Positions 1-5,064 of a stretch of 5,064 nucleotides of DNA are shown here, piece after piece. Within the stretch, counting starts at the first letter, position 1; each line of letters opens with the position of its first letter. The DNA is from JBEIUL01 sp044356865 (GTDB taxonomy: Bacteria; Planctomycetota; Phycisphaerae; Phycisphaerales; SM1A02). The translations under genes and the position numbers were made by a program. Under the pieces are notes generated by a model. That model did no database searches. It saw only the letters and a program-made list of their open reading frames with translations, and had not been told where the DNA came from. The stretch is from positions 1 to 5,064 of the forward strand of contig JBIKVN010000232.1 of assembly GCA_044356865.1 (NCBI GenBank), written 5' to 3'.

Positions 1-239
1 CCCCGCACCCGGACCTTCGGCCCGGGCAGGTCGGCCAGGATCGCGACCATGATGCCCGACTCGGCCTCGACGGCGCGGATCCGCGCGATCGTCGCCGCGT
101 GGGCCTCGGGCGTGCCGTGGCTGAAGTTCAGGCGAAACGCCGAGACGCCCGCCTCGAGCAGCCGGCGCAGCGCCTCCGGGCGGTCGCAGGCCGGCCCGAC
201 GGTCGCGACGATCCGCGTGAGGCACCGGTCGCGACGCAT
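1..239 (-). CDS. pyk: Pyruvate kinase, N-terminal part (cut by window edge)
   Basis: Pyruvate kinase transfers phosphate from phosphoenolpyruvate to ADP in the last step of glycolysis, in the cytoplasm. Only the first 79 complete residues are in the window. They match the start of the family's TIM barrel: 'TRIVATVGPA' (residues 8-17), the active-site strand 'FRLNFSHG' (35-42) carrying the Arg, Asn and Ser that contact substrate and monovalent cation, and 'ILADLPGPKVR' (67-77), the 'DLQGPK' motif whose Asp is a metal/cation ligand. The residue after that Asp is Leu, not the Thr of E. coli PykF; many bacterial enzymes with a DLxGPK motif show this. The ATG at 239 is preceded by AGGAGGG with 7 nt spacing, which fixes the start. 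The gene lies 3 nt after the stop of the upstream binding-protein gene, so it is co-transcribed and probably translationally coupled. The catalytic remainder is outside the window. Confidence 0.93.
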   Translation of the reverse strand, partial: MRRDRCLTRIVATVGPACDRPEALRRLLEAGVSAFRLNFSHGTPEAHAATIARIRAVEAESGIMVAILADLPGPKVRVR

Positions 240-242
240 GGA

Positions 243-1859
243 TCAGCCCTCCTCGGCCTCGCCGCGGGCGAGGCGCTCGATCCGCCGATAGCGGTCGCGG
301 AAAAATCCGATCGACTCCGAACGGAAGAGCTCGGCCGGCGAGGCGCCCTTGGGCCACAACCCCTCGTCCTTCCACCCCCCCCGCAACCACCCCGCCTTGA
401 CCGGCCCGAGCGAGGCGAGGTCGGCCAGCGGGTACTCCCGGCCGCCCGGCCCGGGCACCGCGGGAAACTCGTCGAAGAGCTCGAGCATCCGCCGCAGCGT
501 GGGATCGTCGACGTCCGCCGCCCGCACCAGGCCGGGCCGGTCGCGCGGGTATGCCGGATGCGTCACGATCGCCTCCCACGCCGCGGCCAGCTCGCGACGG
601 CTGTCGATCGCGAAGGCGACGAAGATCGGCGGCAGGAACGAGCGCATGTCGGGATTGGGCTTCGCGACCTCGCTCGCGATCGCGTACGGGTCGACCGGGT
701 CGCTGAATCGGGCCAGGTCACGCTCGTACAGCTCGCGCCGCACGGGAAGCCGCCGCAGCTCGAACTCGGCGGGGCCGAGTCCGTCGGGCGACTCGACGCG
801 GTCGCGGGCCGGGAACTGCCAGAGCGCTTGCCCCTCGCGCGACAGCGTGAACTCGATGAACCGCCGGGCCAGCTCGGGGTCGGGCGCCCCGCGCAGCATC
901 CCGATCGGATCGGGATCGATGACCGTCTCGCCCGCCGGATCGATGTAGCGGACCCGCGGCACCTCGCGCTCGCGGCCCGCCGCCCGCTCGGCGTCCGCCA
1001 CCGCCTGGGCCTGTGAGCGGCCGTAGAAGTCGATGCACACGCCCGCCGCCGCGTCGCCGAGGCTCACGTCGGTCGGGGCTTTCGGGGCGCTGGCCGAGAA
1101 GCTGCGGGCGTTCGCCGCCATCCGCCGCAGGATCGCCCAGCCGTCGGTCCAGCCCTTGCGCTGGAGAATGGCCTCGAACGCCGTGGTGACCGAACCGCTC
1201 TGGGCGGGATTCGCGAGCGCCACCTGGCCGCGCAGCCGGGGGTCGGCGAGGTCTTCCCATCGCGTCGGCGGCGCCATGCCGAGCCGCTCGAGCACATCCG
1301 AGTTCGAGACGATCCCGAAACCCGAGAGCGCGGTGCCGAACCAGCGGCCCTCGGGATCGAACAAGGGCACGCCGCCGATCCGCTCGGCCCCGTAGGTCGA
1401 GAGCAGGAACTCGCGGGAAAGCCCCAGCGGCTCGAGCACCGTGGTGGTGACCTCGGCGCCGTCCGGATCCCGCGCGACGAGCGGCTTCGAGAGCTGCATG
1501 AACTCGTACGAGCCGCCGCCCCACAGGAGATCGGCATCGCCGCCGGGAGCCTGCCCCTTCTGGAGGTCGGACAGGTACGACGCCTCGAGCACGCGGCGGA
1601 TCTCGCTCGTGCCGCCCGGCGTGCTCCAGGCGACCTCGACCTCCTCGCCGAAAGTGTCGCGGTGCCAGCGCTCGAAGGCCCGCTTGTACTCGGCGCGGAT
1701 GTTCTCCTGGTGGGGCGTGACGATCACGAGCGGCCGACGCTCGGCGCCGGCACGGGGGTCGCCGCGCGGCGCGAGCGCGACCGGCACCGCGAGCAATCCG
1801 GCGAGGAAAGCCAGGAGCGCCGGGATCGCCCAGCGGTTGGGCCGCGGCGTCGCGCTCAT
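243..1859 (-). CDS. ABC transporter periplasmic substrate-binding protein (family 1, iron(III)-type) with C-terminal extension
   Basis: The 538-residue product looks like an exported solute-binding protein of the Fe(III)/polyamine/thiamine type, which captures a ligand outside the inner membrane and hands it to an ABC permease. Residues 10-30 are a hydrophobic export or anchor segment with no lipobox Cys. The mature part starts with a beta strand at 'RPLVIVTPHQENI' (42-54). Recognisable family features are 'EVEVAWSTPGGTSEIRR' (73-89), 'GRWFGTALSGFGIVSN' (171-186), 'WEDLADPRLRGQVALANP' (201-218), 'SGSVTTAFEAILQRKGW' (221-237) and 'DPIGMLRGAPDPELARRFIEF' split over 317-337. Typical members have 330-360 residues, so about 180 residues after position 350 are extra; they are rich in Arg, Asp and Pro and unrecognised. 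The ATG at 1859 overlaps the pyrF stop as ATGA. An upstream in-frame start at 2003 would add 48 Arg-rich residues lying inside pyrF, before the signal segment, and is less likely. Ligand unknown: no permease or ATPase gene is adjacent. Confidence 0.85.
   Translation of the reverse strand: MSATPRPNRWAIPALLAFLAGLLAVPVALAPRGDPRAGAERRPLVIVTPHQENIRAEYKRAFERWHRDTFGEEVEVAWSTPGGTSEIRRVLEASYLSDLQKGQAPGGDADLLWGGGSYEFMQLSKPLVARDPDGAEVTTTVLEPLGLSREFLLSTYGAERIGGVPLFDPEGRWFGTALSGFGIVSNSDVLERLGMAPPTRWEDLADPRLRGQVALANPAQSGSVTTAFEAILQRKGWTDGWAILRRMAANARSFSASAPKAPTDVSLGDAAAGVCIDFYGRSQAQAVADAERAAGREREVPRVRYIDPAGETVIDPDPIGMLRGAPDPELARRFIEFTLSREGQALWQFPARDRVESPDGLGPAEFELRRLPVRRELYERDLARFSDPVDPYAIASEVAKPNPDMRSFLPPIFVAFAIDSRRELAAAWEAIVTHPAYPRDRPGLVRAADVDDPTLRRMLELFDEFPAVPGPGGREYPLADLASLGPVKAGWLRGGWKDEGLWPKGASPAELFRSESIGFFRDRYRRIERLARGEAEEG
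247..253 (-). promoter_or_regulatory. Strong Shine-Dalgarno site for pyk
   Basis: On the minus strand AGGAGGG lies 7 nt before the pyk ATG at 239. It sits inside the last codons of the upstream gene (GAG GAG GGC TGA), so ribosomes finishing the binding protein cover it. It is the only strong ribosome site seen in this window; the other genes start with weak or no such motif. Confidence 0.8.
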
Positions 1860-2749
1860 GCCCCGAGCCCGCGACGGATCTCGAGGTGGAACGCCTCCGC
1901 GGCGCGGGAGATCGCGGCCCGCCAGTCGCCGCCGCCTCCGGCCGGATACAGCACCGAGCGGCTTGCGGTCACGATCGCCCCGCGCCCGTCGGGACGGAAA
2001 CACGGCAGCACGTCATCGACCCCGCCACCCTGCGCCCCGTAGCCGGGCACGAGGAAGACCTGCCGCGGCAGGCGTTCCCGCAACCGTGCGGCGTCGGCCC
2101 GCTTGGTCGCGCCGACCACCGCCCCGAGCGAGCTGAAGCCCGAGGCACCGATCCGCCGGTCGCCGATCGCACGCACCAGATCGGCCATCGCGTCGGCCAC
2201 GGTGCGACCGTCGGCGAGCGGCAGGCCCTGGAACGCATCACCCGACGGGTTGCTCGTGCGGACCAGCGCGAACGCCCCGCGGCCCTCGGCCAGGAACGGC
2301 ACGATGCCGTCGTCGCCGAGGTAGCCGTTGCAGGTGGTCCAGTCGGCCCCGGCCCGGCGGCTGGCCGCCGCGTAGTGCTCGCTCGAGACGCCGATGTCGC
2401 CGCGCTTCGCGTCGAGGATGGTCACGAGCCCGGCCTCGCGGGCGATCGCCACCGTTCGCTCGAGCGCCGCCACGCCCGCCGAGCCGTACCGCTCGTAACA
2501 GGCCGATTGCACCTTGACGCAGGGCACGAGGCCCGCGACCGCGCGGATCACGCCCTCGGAAAATCGCTCGAGACGGATCGCCGGCTCGTCGCCGTCCACC
2601 TCGGCGGGAATCCGCTCGAGGACCGGATCGAGACCGACGCAGACCGGGCTGCCGACGCGGGCGATCGCGGCGAGCAGCTCGTCGCCGGCGTGCGGGCCCC
2701 CGGCGGTCGCCGGAGGGTGCGGAACGGGAGAGCTCGCGGTCGAACCCAT
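1856..2749 (-). CDS. pyrF: Orotidine 5'-phosphate decarboxylase, type 2
   Basis: PyrF removes CO2 from orotidine 5'-monophosphate to give UMP, the last step of de novo pyrimidine synthesis, in the cytoplasm. The 297-residue product has the catalytic charge network: Asp41 in 'VGLDP', Lys79 in 'CVKVQ', and Asp113, Lys115 and Asp118 in 'LDAKRGDIG' (112-120). 'ALVRTSNPSG' (161-170), 'VGATKR' (212-217) and 'FLVPGYGAQGG' (232-242, the phosphate-binding region) identify the longer type-2 subfamily, distinct from the roughly 240-residue E. coli enzyme. 'TASRSVLYP' (261-269) is the late phosphate-gripping segment. The first 20 residues are a Pro/Ala/Ser-rich lead outside the barrel. The ATG at 2749 has only a weak AGGA about 10 nt upstream; no usable in-frame start lies between it and the barrel. 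It is the first gene of a minus-strand operon and its stop overlaps the next start (ATGA). Confidence 0.96.
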   Translation of the reverse strand: MGSTASSPVPHPPATAGGPHAGDELLAAIARVGSPVCVGLDPVLERIPAEVDGDEPAIRLERFSEGVIRAVAGLVPCVKVQSACYERYGSAGVAALERTVAIAREAGLVTILDAKRGDIGVSSEHYAAASRRAGADWTTCNGYLGDDGIVPFLAEGRGAFALVRTSNPSGDAFQGLPLADGRTVADAMADLVRAIGDRRIGASGFSSLGAVVGATKRADAARLRERLPRQVFLVPGYGAQGGGVDDVLPCFRPDGRGAIVTASRSVLYPAGGGGDWRAAISRAAEAFHLEIRRGLGA

Positions 2750-2758
2750 GGGGCGGTC

Positions 2759-2764
2759 ATCCTA
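2759..2764 (-). promoter_or_regulatory. Possible -10 element for pyrF operon
   Basis: TAGGAT on the minus strand resembles a -10 hexamer (4 of 6 consensus positions). Transcription would start near 2752, almost at the pyrF ATG (2749). No convincing -35 hexamer is seen at the right distance, so this is weak. Confidence 0.2.
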
Positions 2765-2783
2765 CGGCAGGAAGCCCGCTCCC

Positions 2784-2789
2784 TATCAT
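2784..2789 (+). promoter_or_regulatory. Possible -10 element for DUF971/thioesterase operon
   Basis: TATCAT matches 5 of 6 positions of the TATAAT hexamer and ends 7 nt before the GTG start at 2797. Initiation would fall at or beside that codon, giving a leaderless message, which fits the absence of a ribosome site. No good -35 hexamer is visible. The whole divergent spacer is 47 bp (2750-2796), so both operons must share this stretch or have promoters inside the neighbouring coding regions. Confidence 0.3.
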
Positions 2790-2796
2790 CGCGACC

Positions 2797-3132
2797 GTGG
2801 AACGACCGGTGCATCTTGAACTCGAACGCGACCGCGGGCTGACCGTGGAATGGAGCGACGGGAAGCGTTCCTTCTACCCGGTCGTCTACCTCCGACGCCA
2901 TTCGCCCTCGGCCGACGCGAAGACCCTCCGGGAGTCGCTCGCGGCCAATCCCCTCACCGTGCTGCCCTCCTCGGCCGCGACCGGCCCCCTGCGGGCCGAA
3001 TCGGCGGAACTCGTCGGGAACTATGCCCTGCGGATCGAGTTCTCCGACGGACATCGCACCGGCATCTATTCATGGACCTACCTGCGCGAGATCGATCCCG
3101 ACCGCCCGCAGCCGGAGGGGGCCGGCCGGTGA
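2797..3132 (+). CDS. DUF971 (gamma-butyrobetaine hydroxylase-like N-terminal domain) protein
   Basis: This 111-residue protein is essentially one DUF971 / GBBH-like N-terminal domain. The two signature blocks are 'LTVEWSDGKRSFYPVVYLR' (15-33) and 'VGNYALRIEFSDGHRTGIYSW' split over 73-93, ending 'TYLREID'. In GBBH-type proteins a CPCAxC segment plus a His bind zinc. Here that segment reads 'HSPSADA' (35-41), so the Cys ligands are Ser or other residues, although the His of 'DGHRTGIYSW' remains. A zinc-less SPSA form is, as I recall, also common in proteobacterial stand-alone members. The biochemical role is not established; in other genomes such genes sit near Fe-S carrier or other small metabolic genes. 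The start is GTG at 2797; GTG at 2809 is an in-frame alternative. No ribosome site is seen. It overlaps the next gene by 4 nt (GTGA). Confidence 0.88.
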   Translation: MERPVHLELERDRGLTVEWSDGKRSFYPVVYLRRHSPSADAKTLRESLAANPLTVLPSSAATGPLRAESAELVGNYALRIEFSDGHRTGIYSWTYLREIDPDRPQPEGAGR

Positions 3133-3641
3133 TCGAATCGCCGCTCCCCCGGCCGGTCGCCGACCCGGAGCGGGCGGATCTCACCGCTCTCCTGCAGCGG
3201 CTCGGCTCGAACCACCCCGACCCGTTCCTCACCGAGATCACCGTCGCGGCCGGCCACCTGAGCCGCGTGATCCCCCACTGCAACAATGTCGAGATCCTGA
3301 AGTGGATCGATCGCGCGGCGGAACTGCACGCCGCATCGGTCGGCGAGGACCGGGCCGCCCTCGCCGCCCAACACCGGGCCTGGTTTGTCGCCCGGCACGA
3401 GGTCGACTACCGGGCGGAGGCGTTCGAAGGAGATCGGCTGGTGGTCGCCACCTGGGTCCGGAGTGCCCGGCGCTCGATCGCCTGGCGGGACTCGCTGGTC
3501 GTGCGGCCGGCCGACCGGACGGTGATCTGTTCGGCGGCCACGCTCTGGGTCCACCTTGACCTGCGCACTCGGCGTCCGCTTGCTCCCCCCGCCGCGACCG
3601 GCTTATCGCCCCCCGAGCAACCGGGCATGGGCCCTGCGTGA
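3129..3641 (+). CDS. Hotdog-fold acyl-CoA thioesterase-like protein
   Basis: The 170-residue product resembles the 4-hydroxybenzoyl-CoA thioesterase (YbgC/FatA-like) superfamily, cytoplasmic enzymes that hydrolyse acyl-CoA or acyl-ACP thioesters. The evidence is the helix block 'HCNNVEILKWIDRAAELHA' (50-68), matching the usual HVNNVxYLRW segment, then the strands 'FVARHEVDYRAEAFEGD' (86-102), 'LVVATWVRSARRSIAWRDSL' (104-123) and 'ATLWVHLDLRTRRPLAPP' (137-154). The Asp usually found a few residues before the HVNN motif is absent: the sequence there is 'HLSRVIPH' (43-50). Activity or chemistry may therefore differ. The first 30 residues and the Pro-rich last 18 lie outside the fold. The GTG start at 3129 overlaps the DUF971 stop (GTGA), so the two are translationally coupled. 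The substrate cannot be told from sequence. Confidence 0.85.
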   Translation: MIESPLPRPVADPERADLTALLQRLGSNHPDPFLTEITVAAGHLSRVIPHCNNVEILKWIDRAAELHAASVGEDRAALAAQHRAWFVARHEVDYRAEAFEGDRLVVATWVRSARRSIAWRDSLVVRPADRTVICSAATLWVHLDLRTRRPLAPPAATGLSPPEQPGMGPA

Positions 3642-3676
3642 ATCTGGGAAAAATGTGAATATGGGCAGGAAAGCCC

Positions 3677-3703
3677 TTGCCGACCGGGACGAGGGCTCAT
3701 AAT
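3677..3703 (+). promoter_or_regulatory. Candidate sigma70-type promoter in the 3642-3983 gap
   Basis: TTGCCG (3677-3682; 4 of 6 to TTGACA) and CATAAT (3698-3703; 5 of 6 to TATAAT) are separated by 15 nt, shorter than the 17 nt optimum. Transcription would begin near 3709-3712 and run through the hairpins to the terminator at 3893-3931, or past it into the metallophosphoesterase gene. This is the best promoter-like sequence before that gene. Confidence 0.4.
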
Positions 3704-3753
3704 CTTCGCTCGAACGCGAGGGTTTCCGCCCTGACGGACTCCTCCGCAATCCT

Positions 3754-3780
3754 CCCCGGACCTGAACCGGGGCCGGTCCG
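3754..3780 (+). other. Two mutually exclusive hairpins
   Basis: CCCCGG (3754-3759) pairs perfectly with CCGGGG (3767-3772) around a 7-nt loop. CGGACC (3757-3762) also pairs perfectly with GGTCCG (3775-3780) around a 12-nt loop. The two 6-bp stems share 3757-3759 and so cannot coexist. In addition CGGGG (3768-3772) could pair with CCCCG (3893-3897) of the terminator's 5' arm. This is the geometry of a switch, but it could also be chance in C/G-rich sequence. Confidence 0.35.
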
Positions 3781-3892
3781 AGCCCGAGAATCCGAAAAGT
3801 CACGCCGGATGGACGATCCGGCCGACAACTTCCGCGTACCGAATCCACCGCCGCGACCTACGCGGCCCTCACCTGCATCTTTCTCCCCTCCG

Positions 3893-3931
3893 CCCCGTTG
3901 ATTCCTCAAAGAGTCAACGGGGTTTTCCTTT
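3893..3931 (+). terminator. Intrinsic (Rho-independent) terminator
   Basis: A perfect 9-bp stem CCCCGTTGA (3893-3901) / TCAACGGGG (3914-3922) is followed directly by TTTTCCTTT (3923-3931). The 12-nt loop can add an inner CTC/GAG helix (3905-3907 with 3911-3913) capped by AAA. The T tract is only on the plus-strand side, so it stops rightward transcription. It ends 52 nt before the metallophosphoesterase ATG and lies 251 nt after the thioesterase stop. It may end the upstream operon, end a small RNA, or act as an attenuator of the downstream gene. Confidence 0.85.
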
Positions 3932-3983
3932 GGCCATCGCGAGCCTTCTCCGCGGAAGGCAGCGATCGGGTACCAAGCCGTCC

Positions 3984-5064
3984 ATGCCCCGGAACGCCTC
4001 CTCTCGCCCCCGGCTCCCGATGCCGGTTGTGCTGGCCATCGGTCTCCTTCTCGGCGGGGCGACGGCTCCGTCGCTTCGCGCGAGTCCACCCGATGCCCCT
4101 TTTCCGTCCGAGCCTCCGCGAACGGCGAAAGTCCTGCAGGAAGGCCAGTTCCCCAGCGACTCCGCCGGAAAGGCCGTGGACGGGACCTTCGTCTCGGCGA
4201 GTATCGCGCCGCGAGCGCTTCGGCTCGCGATCCTGCCCGACCGGACGTCTGGACGCGACTGGGGCCTGCCCTATCTCGAGGCGGCGGTGGCCGACCTGAA
4301 CCGGATCCGGCCGGACGCCGTGTTCGGCATCGGTGACATGGTGCAGGGCTACACCCGCTCGCCCGCCCGGTACGACGAGGAGACCCGGAACTTCCTCGAG
4401 ATCCTCGCCGGCCTCGAGCCGCCGTTCTATCCCGCCGCCGGCAACCACGATGTCATCCCGGGCACCCGCGACCCCGCCGATCGCCGGTTCGTCGAACGGT
4501 ATCGGCAGACCTTCGGTCCGGTGCGGTACGCGGTCGAGTTCGAGCTCGCGACGGTCGTGGTGCTTTTCACCGACGAGGCCAACGGCGACGGGAGCCCGCG
4601 GATCGACGGGCCGCAAGCCGAGTGGCTCGACGCGACGCTCGCGCGGGCGGCGGCGCGGGGGCGGCCGATCGTGGTGCTTCTCCATCGGCCGCTCTGGCGG
4701 TCGGGTGCTTCGGGTTGGACGGAACGGGTACAGCCCCTGCTCGAGCGCCACGGCGTCGACGCGGTGATCGCGGGCCACTTCCACGCGATGCAGCGCGATC
4801 CCGATGTCGGCGGCGTCGCGTACCACATTCTCGGGACCTGCGGCGGGATGATCGACCAGCATCCCTACGGCGGGCAGTGGCAGCACCTCACTTTTCTCGC
4901 CGTCACTTCCACCGGCGAGCTCTCGATCTACCACCAACCCGTCGGGGTGACCGTCGGTGACGGTTTCGTCCGGAACGAGGACCAGGACCGCGCCCATCGC
5001 CTCAAGGGCGAATCGTCGGTCATCACGGTGCTCGACGCGGTTCCCGATCCGTACCGGGGCGAGG
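3984..5064 (+). CDS. Secreted calcineurin-like metallophosphoesterase (C-terminus beyond window)
   Basis: The first 360 residues of a secreted metal-dependent phosphoesterase are present; the reading frame is still open at the window end. Residues 1-33 form a signal peptide: basic 'RPR', hydrophobic 'PVVLAIGLLLGG' (14-25), and a likely cut after Ala28 or Ala33. The metal-site motifs are in order: 'LPDRTSG' (84-90, replacing DxH), 'GIGDMVQGY' (115-123, GDxx), 'AAGNHDV' (151-157, GNHD), 'LLHRPLW' (232-238) and 'AGHFHA' (263-268, GHxH). The Thr in place of the first-motif His matches a subgroup with 'DRTGG' that I recall from planctomycetes and Bacteroidetes; it is not damage. The substrate is unknown (phosphomonoester, phosphodiester or nucleotide). 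The ATG at 3984 has no clear ribosome site. Alternatives are ATG 4020, which shortens the n-region, and TTG 3930, which lies in the terminator tail and is unlikely. The gene is preceded by the terminator at 3893-3931. Confidence 0.9.
   Translation, partial: MPRNASSRPRLPMPVVLAIGLLLGGATAPSLRASPPDAPFPSEPPRTAKVLQEGQFPSDSAGKAVDGTFVSASIAPRALRLAILPDRTSGRDWGLPYLEAAVADLNRIRPDAVFGIGDMVQGYTRSPARYDEETRNFLEILAGLEPPFYPAAGNHDVIPGTRDPADRRFVERYRQTFGPVRYAVEFELATVVVLFTDEANGDGSPRIDGPQAEWLDATLARAAARGRPIVVLLHRPLWRSGASGWTERVQPLLERHGVDAVIAGHFHAMQRDPDVGGVAYHILGTCGGMIDQHPYGGQWQHLTFLAVTSTGELSIYHQPVGVTVGDGFVRNEDQDRAHRLKGESSVITVLDAVPDPYRGE

Larger units (their letters stand above)
3704..3931 (+). ncRNA. Candidate structured RNA: small RNA or attenuating leader of the metallophosphoesterase gene
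   Basis: The 342-bp gap between the thioesterase stop and the next start holds no convincing gene but several possible hairpins between a promoter-like site and an intrinsic terminator. Perfect stems are CTCG/CGAG (3709-3712 with 3717-3720, loop AACG), TCCG/CGGA (3725-3728 with 3735-3738), CCCCGG/CCGGGG (3754-3759 with 3767-3772), GCCGGAT/ATCCGGC (3804-3810 with 3816-3822, 5-nt loop) and CCGCGTA/TACGCGG (3832-3838 with 3859-3865). A transcript from near 3710 would be about 220 nt. No known RNA family (tmRNA, RNase P, SRP RNA, common riboswitches) was recognised. The alternative is a long 3' UTR of the upstream operon. In GC-rich DNA some stems arise by chance, so confidence is limited. Confidence 0.35.

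Noticed and set aside
671..684. Scattered GCGATCGC-like octamers resembling the cyanobacterial HIP1 repeat
   Set aside because: Only a handful occur, all within coding sequence and at a rate plausible for GC-rich DNA with many GATC-containing codon pairs. No other cyanobacterial signs are present.
99..1016. Long plus-strand open frame of 305 codons opposite the binding-protein gene
   Set aside because: It is antisense to a gene with clear family motifs. Its product is Arg/Pro/Gly-rich with no recognisable domain, which is typical of open shadow frames in GC-rich DNA.
1860..2003. Upstream extension of the binding-protein start by 48 codons
   Set aside because: The added residues are Arg-rich and would sit before the signal segment inside pyrF. 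The ATGA overlap start at 1859 fits operon structure and export.
1886..2842. Plus-strand open frame of 318 codons opposite pyrF
   Set aside because: It lies across the unmistakable pyrF gene and the divergent spacer, has low-complexity Arg/Ala composition and shows no motif.
3663..3678. Hairpin GGGC/GCCC followed by TT just after the thioesterase gene, as a terminator
   Set aside because: A 4-bp stem and two T residues are too weak; the structure at 3893-3931 is far better.
3677..3901. Plus-strand 74-codon frame starting at TTG with AGGA upstream, in the 3642-3983 gap
   Set aside because: About a third of its third codon positions are A or T, clearly more than in the neighbouring genes. The product is a Pro/Ser/Arg-rich tail, and its stop falls inside the terminator stem. 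A small protein is not excluded but is not supported.
3906..4997. Minus-strand open frame of 363 codons opposite the metallophosphoesterase
   Set aside because: It is the mirror of a gene with all metal-site motifs in order. The predicted product is charged and repetitive, with no domain or signal.
1..5064. CRISPR arrays, insertion sequences, tRNA or rRNA genes, or defence systems
   Set aside because: I saw no regularly spaced repeats, transposase motifs, terminal inverted repeats with duplications, tRNA arms or toxin/nuclease genes. The identified genes are ordinary chromosomal metabolism and export genes.

Overview
The window is about 70% G+C by eye, strongly coding, and has short intergenic gaps. 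A bacterium of the Planctomycetota (possibly a Phycisphaerae-like lineage) is the best guess. The reasons are the mixture of a type-2 PyrF, a secreted DRT-type metallophosphoesterase, a large unusual binding protein and few strong Shine-Dalgarno sites. This is inference from family flavour; no marker gene is present.

Left half, minus strand (read from 2749 down to 1): a tight three-gene operon. It holds pyrF (orotidine 5'-phosphate decarboxylase, 2749-1856), a 538-residue ABC-type periplasmic substrate-binding protein (1859-243) and the start of pyk (pyruvate kinase, 239 to beyond position 1). pyrF and the binding-protein gene share an ATGA stop/start overlap. pyk begins 3 nt after the binding-protein stop, with a strong AGGAGGG ribosome site inside the end of that gene. 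No permease or ATPase accompanies the binding protein here.

Centre: a 47-bp divergent spacer (2750-2796) separates this operon from a plus-strand pair. The pair is a DUF971 / GBBH-like N-terminal domain protein (2797-3132) and a hotdog-fold acyl-CoA thioesterase-like protein (3129-3641), coupled by a GTGA overlap.

Right: 3642-3983 is a 342-bp gap without a convincing gene. It holds a candidate sigma70-type promoter, a chain of GC-rich hairpins (some mutually exclusive) and a clear intrinsic terminator (3893-3931), 53 nt before the next start codon. It could be the long 3' UTR of the thioesterase operon, a free-standing small RNA, or an attenuating 5' leader. It is the most interesting stretch in the window.

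Right end: a secreted calcineurin-like metallophosphoesterase (3984 onward, plus strand), truncated by the window edge. The genes do not form one pathway. The left operon couples pyrimidine synthesis and glycolysis genes to a transport-type protein, and the centre pair looks like small accessory metabolism.
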